A stretch of 64,000 nucleotides of DNA from Ferrovibrio sp. (GTDB taxonomy: Bacteria > Pseudomonadota > Alphaproteobacteria > Ferrovibrionales > Ferrovibrionaceae): the NCBI RefSeq assembly GCF_019636075.1, contig NZ_JAHBYG010000011.1, forward strand, positions 1 to 64,000, given 5' to 3'. A model generated the notes under the pieces. It did no database searches, was not told where the DNA came from, and saw nothing but the letters and a program-made list of their open reading frames with translations. The translations under genes were made by a program, and so were the position numbers. Positions 52,903 through 60,827 of the stretch are shown one piece after another (the stretch's first letter is position 1; each line of letters opens with the position of its first letter).

Positions 52903-53570
52903 TGGTGAGCATCTCAAAGATATGCCACGACCCGCATCATCACGACTGGCATGAATGCGCCCGCGCCTTCTACCGCGCCCGGCGTGGCGAGGGCGATGGT
53001 CTAAAAGCCACCTGTCCTTTCGTGCAACTGAGACACCTGATGTTTGCGCTTCAGGACGGCGAAACACAATATATGTCCGCCTATCGCACTGCGCTCGAAA
53101 GCCATCTGGAACAAATTTGCCAGTATATAGATACGCGCTGGATCGTCGCTCTATTGGAAATTCTGGCTGATTCCAGCCAGGGTTTGGAAATGCAAAACGC
53201 CACTCTAGCCACAACCCTCCCGAATTGGGAAAAATTGCTGCTCACCCGCGCTGCCCTGGACAAAGCCGCCATGCAAGGCGCAGCTACGCAGCGCTTCGAT
53301 GCCGCGAGCATGAACCAGCCGTTACCGCTCTGGGATGGCATGTCGATCTTCGGTATCAAAGGCGACATGACTTTAAATCTGGCACGGCGCATGGGCGCGG
53401 CTTTGCGCCCCACGCCAGTAATTGCCACGCTGGCCCTAGCACTTCTTCGACGCATGGCTTTTGGCCAGGATACCACGCTCATCGCTTTGGGGCGTGACTA
53501 CGGCCGCGACCTGATCGGTGAAATGGCACAAAGCTTCGCCAAGGCAGCCGGACTGGAGAAGCTGGTGTGA
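52902..53570 (+). CDS. Stand-alone homologue of the Wzt C-terminal domain
   Basis: 222 residues, family not recognised. It aligns along its length with the last third of the preceding ATPase: both have NWEKLxLTR, PLxLWDGMxIxGIxGDM, RRALRPxP and GRDYGRD/GGRYGRD. The two genes share a TGATG junction. It is rich in helix-forming residues and has no membrane segment or signal peptide. It could pair with, or replace, the domain of the ATPase in recognising the glycan or in regulating export. Function unknown. Confidence 0.7.
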   Translation: MVSISKICHDPHHHDWHECARAFYRARRGEGDGLKATCPFVQLRHLMFALQDGETQYMSAYRTALESHLEQICQYIDTRWIVALLEILADSSQGLEMQNATLATTLPNWEKLLLTRAALDKAAMQGAATQRFDAASMNQPLPLWDGMSIFGIKGDMTLNLARRMGAALRPTPVIATLALALLRRMAFGQDTTLIALGRDYGRDLIGEMAQSFAKAAGLEKLV

Positions 53571-54745
53571 ACATCAAGCGTCTGACCGGAAATCTGGCTT
53601 TGTTGCTGGCCTCGCTTCTGATCGGCGGCTTGGTTATTGAAGGTTACTTTCGCTTCACATCGCAACAGGCGAATCATCCAATCCAAGCGACCAGCAATCA
53701 ATATTATTTCTATCAATTCGATCCCGTACTAGGTTGGTCTGGCCGGCCTGGCGCACACGGTGTAATGAAGCGCGAGGAGTTTTCGAACCATGTCACGATC
53801 AACGCAAACGGTTACAGGCAAACGGCTATAAGCGCACAGCCCGACATCGTCATTCTTGGAGATTCCTTTACTTGGGGAATCGGCGTCGATGAAGACGATC
53901 GGTTCAGCGATAAATTTCTCGCAAAAACCGGCTTCTCAGTTTGGAATCTGGGTGTTTCCGGCTATGGCCCAGTACATTACCTGCTGCAAACCGATGAAGT
54001 GATTCGTCGAAAGCCAAAACTGGCGGTGATTGCATTCTGTCTGGGAAACGATTTCGTAGATACCGTGCACTGGGTGCGCTACGGGTATTTTAAACCCTAT
54101 GCTTACCTAAGCAGCGATGGCAGATTGCATCTGGGTGGCTATCCGCTGCCCTATGCAAAGCAGGAGCAATTTCGGTTGCCTATGGTATCCAGCTTGTTCG
54201 GGTGGAGGCCGCTAGCTTGGCTTTACAATCATTCGATCTTTTTTCAGCGCCTCGATATCGCATATACTGAGTTGTACACTCGCGCCGATGCTATGGCACA
54301 ACAAGCCGATCCGCGCCTTGAGCAAGCGTTGCTCGATCTCCGTTCAGACCAAGACCAGATATACCATCCCGAGCGTTTCGGCGCCAAAGGAGAAGCGGTA
54401 GCGCATCAGGCCATTGCCACGGTTGGCGCAACCATGGCAGAGATAAATCACCGGCTGAATGTCGCCGGCATCAGCTTGCTGGTAATGACAGTGCCAACCA
54501 AGTGCGAATTCGACGATTGCGTGCGAGGTGGTAGCGAACGAAACACCCGAGCACGTGATGCTCTGATCGGGGCGCTGGACCGGGCCGGCATCCCCTGGCT
54601 AGACCTACTGGATATCATTGAACCTACTGATTTCTGGCAGTCGGATGGGCATTGGCGCCCCAGCGGCCACCGTAAAGCCGCAGAACGCCTTACCGCCCAC
54701 TTAGCCGAGCATCCCAACCTGCTGCAAATACGGCCTCTGCCATGA
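53567..54745 (+). CDS. Membrane-anchored SGNH-hydrolase-like protein
   Basis: 392 residues with GTG start overlapping the previous stop (GTGA). N-terminal anchor (LALLLASLLIGGLVIEGYF), block I ILGDSFTWGIGV, and the late catalytic pair in SDGHWRPSGHRKAAE. It is only distantly related to the other two SGNH proteins of the window. A periplasm-facing O-acetyl- or acyl-esterase/transferase acting on the exported glycan is likely. It closes the translationally coupled run that starts at 42150. Confidence 0.8.
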   Translation: MNIKRLTGNLALLLASLLIGGLVIEGYFRFTSQQANHPIQATSNQYYFYQFDPVLGWSGRPGAHGVMKREEFSNHVTINANGYRQTAISAQPDIVILGDSFTWGIGVDEDDRFSDKFLAKTGFSVWNLGVSGYGPVHYLLQTDEVIRRKPKLAVIAFCLGNDFVDTVHWVRYGYFKPYAYLSSDGRLHLGGYPLPYAKQEQFRLPMVSSLFGWRPLAWLYNHSIFFQRLDIAYTELYTRADAMAQQADPRLEQALLDLRSDQDQIYHPERFGAKGEAVAHQAIATVGATMAEINHRLNVAGISLLVMTVPTKCEFDDCVRGGSERNTRARDALIGALDRAGIPWLDLLDIIEPTDFWQSDGHWRPSGHRKAAERLTAHLAEHPNLLQIRPLP

Positions 54746-54867
54746 CTTTTACCACAGCCCTATACGGGTAGCATGGGCCCCAAAACCAGGTAGGAAGAAT
54801 TGCCTCAATCTCGCATTCCGTGTATCAAAATACTCAAAACTCCAACAATGGATGCAACGGCGTGGTC

Positions 54868-55434
54868 ATGCAGGTAGCATACGAAAGAACCGACATCCGC
54901 GATGTTTACATCGTGAAGCCGGAAGTGTTCGAGGATAGCCGCGGCTTCTTCACCGAGGTTTACCGCCAGGACCAATATTCCGCACTCGGCTTGCCTGCCA
55001 ATTTCGTGCAGTTCAATCATTCGGGCTCGGTACGCAACACGGTGCGCGGCTTGCATTTTCAATGGGAGCCGCCGATGGGCAAGCTGATGCGGGTTAGCGC
55101 CGGCGAAGCTTTCCTGGTGGCAGTGGATATCCGCAAGGGATCCCCTACATTGGGCCGCTACGTCAGCCTCACCACATCCAGCCGCGACCGCAGCATGCTG
55201 TGGGCGCCTGCGGGTTTCGCTCGCGGATTTGCCGTGTTGAGTGATTACGCCGAAATTCAGTATCTCTGCACCGGCACATATAGCAATAAAGGCGAGAGCG
55301 GAGTGCTGTGGAACGACCCCAAGATCGGCGTGCCATGGCCAGTGGCTGAGCCGCTGCTTTCCGACAAGGACCGCGTGGCACAAAGCCTTGAGCAATGGCT
55401 GGAACGTCCGGAATCGATGCATTTCACATACTAA
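54868..55434 (+). CDS. dTDP-4-dehydrorhamnose 3,5-epimerase-like (RmlC family)
   Basis: 188 residues from the ATG at 54868 (MQVAYERTDIRDVYIVKP); an open frame to 54820 adds residues the family lacks. The RmlC cupin pattern is clear: FEDSRGFFTEVYR, then RGLHFQWEPP with the catalytic His, APAGFARGFAVLSDYAEIQYLC with the catalytic Tyr region. RmlC epimerises C3 and C5 of dTDP-4-keto-6-deoxyglucose. With the RmlD-like gene 1 kb downstream it would complete a deoxyhexose route; RmlA and a clear RmlB are not in the window. Confidence 0.87.
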   Translation: MQVAYERTDIRDVYIVKPEVFEDSRGFFTEVYRQDQYSALGLPANFVQFNHSGSVRNTVRGLHFQWEPPMGKLMRVSAGEAFLVAVDIRKGSPTLGRYVSLTTSSRDRSMLWAPAGFARGFAVLSDYAEIQYLCTGTYSNKGESGVLWNDPKIGVPWPVAEPLLSDKDRVAQSLEQWLERPESMHFTY

Positions 55435-55461
55435 CGGCCGATTGCCGGACGGGAGGATCGC

Positions 55462-56457
55462 ATGCGCATTTTGATTGCCGGAGGAGCCGGCTATATCGGT
55501 TCGGTTTTGGTGCCCAAATTGCAGGCGCGCGGCTATCAGGTGGATGTGCTGGACCTGCTATGGTTCGGCAACAACCTTCCCAAAGGCACGCATGTGCTGC
55601 AAAAGGATGTGATGTCGGCGACCCAGGACGATATGAAGGGCTATGATTGCGTGATCTTCCTGGCCGGGCTTTCGAACGACCCGATGGCCAATTATTCCAC
55701 CGCCAACAACTTTATCGGCAATGCGGCGGCGCCCGCTTATCTAGCCTATACAGCCAAACAAGCCGGCGTGCGGCGCTTCATCTATGGCGGTTCTTGTTCG
55801 GTCTACGGCTATGCCGTTGATGAATTCTACGACGAGCAGGCCCCCACTATATGCCATTACCCCTATGGTATCTCTAAATTGCTTGGCGAACATGGATGTC
55901 TAAGCCTGCAAGACGAATCCTTCTCCGCCATCGTTCTGCGCCAAGGCACCGTGTGCGGCTATAGCCCCCGCATGCGGCTGGATTTAGTGATCAACACTAT
56001 GTTCAGCCATGCTGTGCAGAACGGCACGATCACAGTGACAAATCCGTCGATCTGGCGCCCTGTACTGGCGGTGCAGGATGCAGCCTCGGCCTATATACGC
56101 GCCGTCGAGGCGAATGAAGAGATTTCAGGCATCTTCAATATCGCCTCGGGCAATTACACGCTGGGTGAATTGGCCGATCTGGTGCGCGATGGTGTGCGCG
56201 AATTCCACGGCACCGAGCCCAGGCTGGAAATCCGCAATGTGCAGGATTTGCGGAACTACAAGGTGAATTGCCGCCGCGCCAACGAAGTGCTGGGCTTCCA
56301 TCCGCGCTCCGACGCTAAGGCGATCGTGGGCGAACTAGCAGCCAATCTGGACCGCTTCCGCAATTTCGAGAACGATGCCTATTACAACATCAAGGTCTTC
56401 ACCAAGCTGGAAGCCAGCGGCACGGCAGGACTGATCGATAGCCGGACACGGAGCTGA
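55462..56457 (+). CDS. SDR nucleotide-sugar epimerase/dehydratase
   Basis: 331 residues: GGAGYIGSVLVP near the N-terminus, GGSCSVYGYA, catalytic YGISK, and the block RQGTVCGYSPRMRLDLVIN shared with the enzyme at 19437-20444, marking them as paralogues. Placed between RmlC- and RmlD-like genes it may redirect a keto-sugar intermediate towards a different stereoisomer. The gene sits 27 bp after the RmlC-like gene and 7 bp before the RmlD-like gene. Confidence 0.85.
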   Translation: MRILIAGGAGYIGSVLVPKLQARGYQVDVLDLLWFGNNLPKGTHVLQKDVMSATQDDMKGYDCVIFLAGLSNDPMANYSTANNFIGNAAAPAYLAYTAKQAGVRRFIYGGSCSVYGYAVDEFYDEQAPTICHYPYGISKLLGEHGCLSLQDESFSAIVLRQGTVCGYSPRMRLDLVINTMFSHAVQNGTITVTNPSIWRPVLAVQDAASAYIRAVEANEEISGIFNIASGNYTLGELADLVRDGVREFHGTEPRLEIRNVQDLRNYKVNCRRANEVLGFHPRSDAKAIVGELAANLDRFRNFENDAYYNIKVFTKLEASGTAGLIDSRTRS

Positions 56458-56464
56458 CTCCACC

Positions 56465-57334
56465 ATGCCCCCTAAACGCATCGCCATCATCGGTGCCAAT
56501 GGCCAGCTCGGTAGCGATCTGGTCTCCGAATTCGGCAAGCGGGGTCATGATATCGTGCCGCTCAACCATGAGCGCATGGATATCGGCGATGCCGAGGCCG
56601 TGCGCCGGGTGCTGAGCGAAACCCGACCCGATATCATTCTCAACACAGCGGCGATGCACAACGTAGAGGCCTGCGAGGCCGACCCGGTGGCGGCCTTCCG
56701 CGTGAATGCACTGGGCGTGCGGCATCTTGCCCTGGCTGCGGCGGATCTGGATGCCGTACTGGCCCATTACAGCACGGATTATGTTTTCGACGGCGCCAAG
56801 CAGGCGCCTTACGCCGAAACAGATGCGCCGCGGCCGCTGAATGCCTATGGCAACAGCAAGCTGGCTGGGGAATATTTTGTCCGCAGCCTTGCACCCCGGC
56901 ATTTCGTGTTGCGAGTGGGCGCGATCTACGGCCATGCCCCCTGCCGAGCCAAGGGGGGACGCAACTTCGTCACCACCATGTTGGCGCTGGGCCGGGAGCG
57001 GCCTTTCCTGCGGGTTGTTGACGATGAAATCGTAAGCCCTACCCCCACGGCAGCCATCGCCGGTCAGAGCGTCGCTCTCTGCCAGACCGAGCATTACGGG
57101 CTGTACCATATGGCCGCGCGCGGGCGATGCTCGTGGCACGCCTTTGCCGCTTCCATCTTCGATCTGGCTGGCATCAAGACCGACCTGCAAGTAGCCGCCC
57201 CAGGTGAATTCCCCGCCAAAGTGCCCCGCCCCGCCTATTCCGCCCTGGAAAATGCCGGTTTAGCCAGGATAGGTCTCGATCTCATGCCCGATTGGCGCGA
57301 CGGCCTGAAGCAGTTCCTGGACGGCCGAAGCTAA
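56465..57334 (+). CDS. dTDP-4-dehydrorhamnose reductase-like (RmlD family)
   Basis: 289 residues. IIGANGQLGSDLV binds NAD(P)H, NTAAMHNVEACE and YSTDYVFDG are RmlD hallmarks, and YGNSKLAGE is the catalytic motif. RmlD reduces the 4-keto group of dTDP-4-keto-rhamnose, the last step of dTDP-L-rhamnose synthesis; a related deoxy sugar is possible given the added SDR gene. Start ATG at 56465 lies 7 bp after the previous stop. Confidence 0.88.
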   Translation: MPPKRIAIIGANGQLGSDLVSEFGKRGHDIVPLNHERMDIGDAEAVRRVLSETRPDIILNTAAMHNVEACEADPVAAFRVNALGVRHLALAAADLDAVLAHYSTDYVFDGAKQAPYAETDAPRPLNAYGNSKLAGEYFVRSLAPRHFVLRVGAIYGHAPCRAKGGRNFVTTMLALGRERPFLRVVDDEIVSPTPTAAIAGQSVALCQTEHYGLYHMAARGRCSWHAFAASIFDLAGIKTDLQVAAPGEFPAKVPRPAYSALENAGLARIGLDLMPDWRDGLKQFLDGRS

Positions 57335-57423
57335 CGATATTGCTGGCTTTGGTATTTAATGCTACTACCGCCAAAAGTCGTGTAAACGCATGGCTTCAAC
57401 CCTTTACCTTCAAGCCCTCGGAA

Positions 57424-57849
57424 ATGAGCAACAGCCACGAGACATTCGATCGACCGGATGACGTGAAAGTCGGCTCCGAAAAGAGCTTCGGGCTCGTCAT
57501 GGGAATTGCCTTCGGCCTGATCGGTGGCTGGCAAGTTTGGCATGCCAGAAACTGGGGCTATTGGCTATTGGGCATTGCGGCGGCATTCCTGCTGCTGGCC
57601 TTCGTGGCACCGCGCCTGCTGCGCCCGCTGAACTGGCTGTGGTTCCAATTCGGGCTAATGCTGCATAAGGTTACCAATCCGCTGATCATGGGCCTGCTAT
57701 TCTTCATCGCCATGTTGCCGATCGGCCTGCTGATGCGCGTGTTGGGCAAACGCCCGCTAGCGCTGGATTTCAATCCGACTGCTGCGAGTTACTGGGTAAA
57801 ACGCGAGCCGGCTGGTCCAACCGGCGAAAGCTATAAAAAGCAATTTTGA
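57424..57849 (+). CDS. SxtJ-like small membrane protein
   Basis: 141 residues from the ATG at 57424; the frame extends back to 57292 but that part lies in the RmlD gene end and lacks hydrophobicity. Two or three membrane segments (LVMGIAFGLIGGWQVW, LLGIAAAFLLLAFVAPRLL, LIMGLLFFIAMLPIGLLMRVLG) followed by KRPLALDF and SYWVKRE match SxtJ-family proteins, which accompany carbamoyltransferases in saxitoxin and glycan loci. No enzymatic motif; it may recruit or assist the carbamoyltransferase at the membrane. Confidence 0.8.
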   Translation: MSNSHETFDRPDDVKVGSEKSFGLVMGIAFGLIGGWQVWHARNWGYWLLGIAAAFLLLAFVAPRLLRPLNWLWFQFGLMLHKVTNPLIMGLLFFIAMLPIGLLMRVLGKRPLALDFNPTAASYWVKREPAGPTGESYKKQF

Positions 57850-57865
57850 TACGAGGCGGATAGCG

Positions 57866-58015
57866 ATGGCCTTCCTTATCGAACTCTGGGAATTCATGCG
57901 AGTGCGCAAGAAATTCTGGTTGCTGCCGATTCTGATCATGGCTGTGTTATTCGGCGCATTGCTGGTGCTTACCAAAGGTTCGGCAGTAGCCCCCTTCATC
58001 TACACGCTGTTCTGA
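57866..58015 (+). CDS. 49-residue DUF5989-like membrane peptide
   Basis: ATG at 57866 to TGA at 58015, 16 bp after the SxtJ-like gene and 5 bp before the carbamoyltransferase gene. It encodes MAFLIELWEFMRVRKKFW, then one hydrophobic helix (LLPILIMAVLFGALLVL) and a short tail ending APFIYTLF. The amphipathic start plus single helix matches the ~50-residue DUF5989 proteins, which from memory accompany SxtJ and carbamoyltransferase genes (SxtK-like). A GAGGCGG sequence is upstream. Easily missed for its size. Confidence 0.78.
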   Translation: MAFLIELWEFMRVRKKFWLLPILIMAVLFGALLVLTKGSAVAPFIYTLF

Positions 58016-58020
58016 ATAGC

Positions 58021-59856
58021 ATGCGCGTTCTCGGTCTTTCCGCTTTTTATCATGATAGCGCTGCCGCATTGGTTGTGGGTGGCAATATCGTGGCGGCAGC
58101 GCAGGAAGAGCGCTTCACGCGCAAAAAGCATGACAGCAATTTTCCCAAGCACGCCATCGACTATTGTTTGGCTGAAGCCGGGCTGACGCTCAACGACATC
58201 GACCGCGTCGTGTTTTACGACAAGCCTTTCCTGAAATTCGAGCGCTTGCTGGAAACATATTTGGCTTTCGTCCCGCGCGGTTTTTCTTCGTTTCGTATCG
58301 CCATGCCGATCTGGCTGCAGGAAAAACTGTTCCAGAAAGACTTGCTGCGCAAAGAATTCGCCAAGTGGGCACCGGATTTCGACTGGCAAGGAAAATTATT
58401 ATTCTCCGAGCACCACCTCAGCCATGCCGCTTCAGCCTTCTTTCCCTCGCCCTTCGAGGAAGCCTTGGTGCTGACCATGGATGGCGTGGGTGAGTGGGCC
58501 ACCACTTCGGTGGCAATCGGGCGCGGCAATACCCTGCAGATCGAGCGTGAAATACACTTTCCGCATTCACTGGGGCTGCTTTACTCCGCCTTCACCTATT
58601 ATACCGGTTTCAAAGTCAATTCGGGTGAATACAAACTGATGGGGCTAGCGCCTTATGGCCAGCCGATTTATGCCGATCTGATCAAGCGCCATCTAATGGA
58701 CATCAAACCGGATGGCAGCTTCCGCTTGAACATGGATTATTTCGATTATTGCACCGGCTTGCGTATGACGAATGCAAAATTCGATGCTTTGTTCGACGGA
58801 CCGGCACGCAAACCGGAAGAACGCCTCACGCAAAAACAGATGGATCTCGCAGCCTCCGTTCAGCAGGTTCTGGAAGAAGTCGTACTTATGCTTGGCCGTA
58901 GCCTTGCGCAAGAATACGGCATCCATAATCTATGCTTGGCGGGCGGCGTGGCGCTCAACTGCGTGGCTAACGGAAAGTTGCTGCGCGATGGCTCATTCAA
59001 GAATATCTGGATACAACCTGCGGCCGGCGATGCAGGCGGCGCACTTGGCGCCGCGCTTGGAGCCTATCACCTCAATCTCGAGCAACCGCGCCGGATAACG
59101 CCCGGTCGCGATGCGATGAAAGGCAGCTATCTTGGCCCAGCTTTCTCGCAGAGCGAGATAGAAAGCCGCCTAAAAGCCGCCGGCGCACGTTTTCATGTTC
59201 TGAGCGATGACGCTCTCATTGATGCTGCCGCAAAAGGCCTGGCTGATGAAAAAGCGCTCGGCTGGATGCAAGGCCGCATGGAATTCGGTCCCCGCGCGCT
59301 GGGCGGTCGCTCCATCCTTGGCGATGCACGCTCCCCAAGCATGCAAAAAACCTTGAACCTCAAGGTGAAATACCGCGAAAGCTTCCGCCCCTTCGCGCCA
59401 TCTATATTGCGCGAACATGTCGCTGAGTGGTTCGATCTGGACGGCGACAGCCCGTATATGCTCCTGGTTGCCGATGTGAAGGAGCAGCATCGGCGTACAA
59501 TGTCGGCGGATGAACAGGCATTGTTCGGTATCGACAAGTTGAATGTGCCGCGCTCTACGTTGCCAGCCATCACCCATGTTGATTATTCGGCACGCATCCA
59601 GACCGTACATGAGGAAACCAATCCGCGTTATCACGCGTTGATCAAGCGTTTCCAGGAATTAACCAGCTGTCCGGTCGTGGTGAACACCAGCTTCAACGTG
59701 CGTGGTGAACCAATTGTGCATAGTCCGGAGGATGCTTTTCGCTGCTTCATGGGCAGCGAGATAGAACTACTCGCCGTCGGCAATTGCCTGCTCTACAAGG
59801 AAGAGCAGGATCCAGCTCTGAAACTGGATTACAAAAACGCCTTCGAGCTGGATTGA
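58021..59856 (+). CDS. NodU/CmcH-family O-carbamoyltransferase
   Basis: 611 residues. The N-terminal domain has the Kae1-like ATPase core (GLSAFYHDSAAALV, EERFTRKKHDSNFP, FSEHHLSHAASAFFPSPF with metal-binding histidines, LTMDGVGEW); the C-terminal carbamoyltransferase domain has GRMEFGPRALGGRSIL and NTSFNVRGEPIVHSPEDAFRCF. These enzymes make carbamoyl-AMP from carbamoyl phosphate and transfer the carbamoyl group to a hydroxyl, for example of Nod-factor sugars or saxitoxin. Here a glycan hydroxyl is the likely acceptor. It is the last gene before the right 205-bp repeat. Confidence 0.93.
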   Translation: MRVLGLSAFYHDSAAALVVGGNIVAAAQEERFTRKKHDSNFPKHAIDYCLAEAGLTLNDIDRVVFYDKPFLKFERLLETYLAFVPRGFSSFRIAMPIWLQEKLFQKDLLRKEFAKWAPDFDWQGKLLFSEHHLSHAASAFFPSPFEEALVLTMDGVGEWATTSVAIGRGNTLQIEREIHFPHSLGLLYSAFTYYTGFKVNSGEYKLMGLAPYGQPIYADLIKRHLMDIKPDGSFRLNMDYFDYCTGLRMTNAKFDALFDGPARKPEERLTQKQMDLAASVQQVLEEVVLMLGRSLAQEYGIHNLCLAGGVALNCVANGKLLRDGSFKNIWIQPAAGDAGGALGAALGAYHLNLEQPRRITPGRDAMKGSYLGPAFSQSEIESRLKAAGARFHVLSDDALIDAAAKGLADEKALGWMQGRMEFGPRALGGRSILGDARSPSMQKTLNLKVKYRESFRPFAPSILREHVAEWFDLDGDSPYMLLVADVKEQHRRTMSADEQALFGIDKLNVPRSTLPAITHVDYSARIQTVHEETNPRYHALIKRFQELTSCPVVVNTSFNVRGEPIVHSPEDAFRCFMGSEIELLAVGNCLLYKEEQDPALKLDYKNAFELD

Positions 59857-59891
59857 TCCCTAACTCCTCGATTGCGTTCCCGCTTATTGCC

Positions 59892-60096
59892 GAGATCAGC
59901 CTTGCCCTGCCTGCCAGGCAGCGGCGTCGCGGATCACGATACTGAACCGGTCGGCCAGTTCCACCAGCGCGGCCCGGCCGACCGCTTCGGCCGAGAGCGG
60001 TTCGCCGCCCAATGGATCGGGCAGCGCGCGGGTGCCCGTGGCAGCCGCCACCACGGTGTTGCGGAAGCCCAGATCGAGGGCGGCCCGCGCCGTGGC
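59892..60096 (-). repeat. Right copy of 205-bp direct repeat
   Basis: Direct, ungapped counterpart of 12146-12350 (196/205 identical). It begins 36 bp after the carbamoyltransferase stop and covers the last third of the intact isochorismatase gene, in which it is embedded without a break. Confidence 0.95.
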
Positions 60097-60513
60097 GCTG
60101 ACACACATATGGGTCATGAACCCGCAGATCACGATCTCGCGTCGACCGGAGGCCTTGATCTTGTCGGCCAGATCGGTGCCGGCGAAAGAATTCGGCAAAC
60201 GCTTGATCACCACCGCTTCGCCATCCATGGGCTTGAGCTGCGGCAAAATCTCGGCCATCGGGCCACTCTCATCGAATAGGCCTCTGCCCGCCGGCGCATG
60301 ATGCACCACATGAAAAACCGGCACGCCCTGGGCCCGTGCGATGGTCAGCAGCTTGGCAATCTCGGCTGTGGCGGTGGCAACATTGGGCAGCGGCAGGCCA
60401 CCTTCGGAATATTCGCGCTGCGCATCGATGATCACCAATGCAGCATCGGCATAGCGGCTGGGATGGTTCGGCGCCTTGGCCATTTGCAACAGAGAAAGCA
60501 CTTGCCCCGTCAT
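59896..60513 (-). CDS. Isochorismatase-family cysteine hydrolase
   Basis: 205 residues, complete. The catalytic triad is visible: Asp in VIIDAQREYSEGG, Lys in VVIKRLPNSFAGTDL, and Cys in VICGFMTHMCVSATARAALD. Family members hydrolyse isochorismate, nicotinamide or related amides and ureido compounds; the substrate here is unknown. GGGAGGGG five bases before the ATG is a strong ribosome-binding site. Its 3' third is duplicated at 12146-12350. GC-rich codon use resembles lon and HU more than the glycan genes, so it is probably old chromosome with the island joined at its 3' end. Confidence 0.9.
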   Translation of the reverse strand: MTGQVLSLLQMAKAPNHPSRYADAALVIIDAQREYSEGGLPLPNVATATAEIAKLLTIARAQGVPVFHVVHHAPAGRGLFDESGPMAEILPQLKPMDGEAVVIKRLPNSFAGTDLADKIKASGRREIVICGFMTHMCVSATARAALDLGFRNTVVAAATGTRALPDPLGGEPLSAEAVGRAALVELADRFSIVIRDAAAWQAGQG

Positions 60514-60606
60514 GAGAACCCCTCCCGATTAAAATCAGCGCCACTTTATCGGCGGCGCAAAATGCAGACAAGCCGACAGCCACGTATAAGGCTCGTCCGG
60601 TGCTAC

Positions 60607-60626
60607 AAAAAATATGCAAATGCATA
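60607..60626 (-). terminator. Likely terminator of tRNA-Val
   Basis: On the minus strand TATGCA-TT-TGCATA is followed by TTTTTT, starting 8 bases after the tRNA CCA end. The stem is short and AT-rich but the T6 tract and position fit Rho-independent termination. Confidence 0.45.
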
Positions 60627-60634
60627 GGAGGGTA

Positions 60635-60709
60635 TGGTGGGCGGTGAGAGGGTCGAACTCCCGGCATCCTCGGTGTAAACGAGGCGCTCTACCACTGAGC
60701 TAACCGCCC
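60635..60709 (-). tRNA. tRNA-Val (anticodon UAC)
   Basis: 75 bases with CCA encoded. Acceptor GGGCGGT pairs with ACCGCCC; the D arm contains GCTC...GAGC; anticodon stem CCTCG/CGAGG encloses TTTACAC, giving anticodon TAC for valine GUA; the T arm has TTCGACC with one G-U pair in its stem. It lies in the alphaproteobacterial-type order lon, HU, tRNA-Val and about 120 bp upstream of the isochorismatase gene. No repeat of its 3' end was seen elsewhere in the window. Confidence 0.96.
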
Positions 60710-60827
60710 GCGCACGCTATATAGCAGCCGAATGCGCTCAAGGCTATTCCCCAGCCAGATTCGCTGGGCAGATTTACACCTATATTTCGGCTGTTCGTTG
60801 CATGAAAAACAGGGCAAATTAGCCGCT

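Noticed and set aside
60635-60709. tRNA-Val as the island attachment site
   Set aside because: No copy of the tRNA 3' end was found at the other boundary. The repeated sequence is the isochorismatase gene end, which lies about 540 bp or more away.
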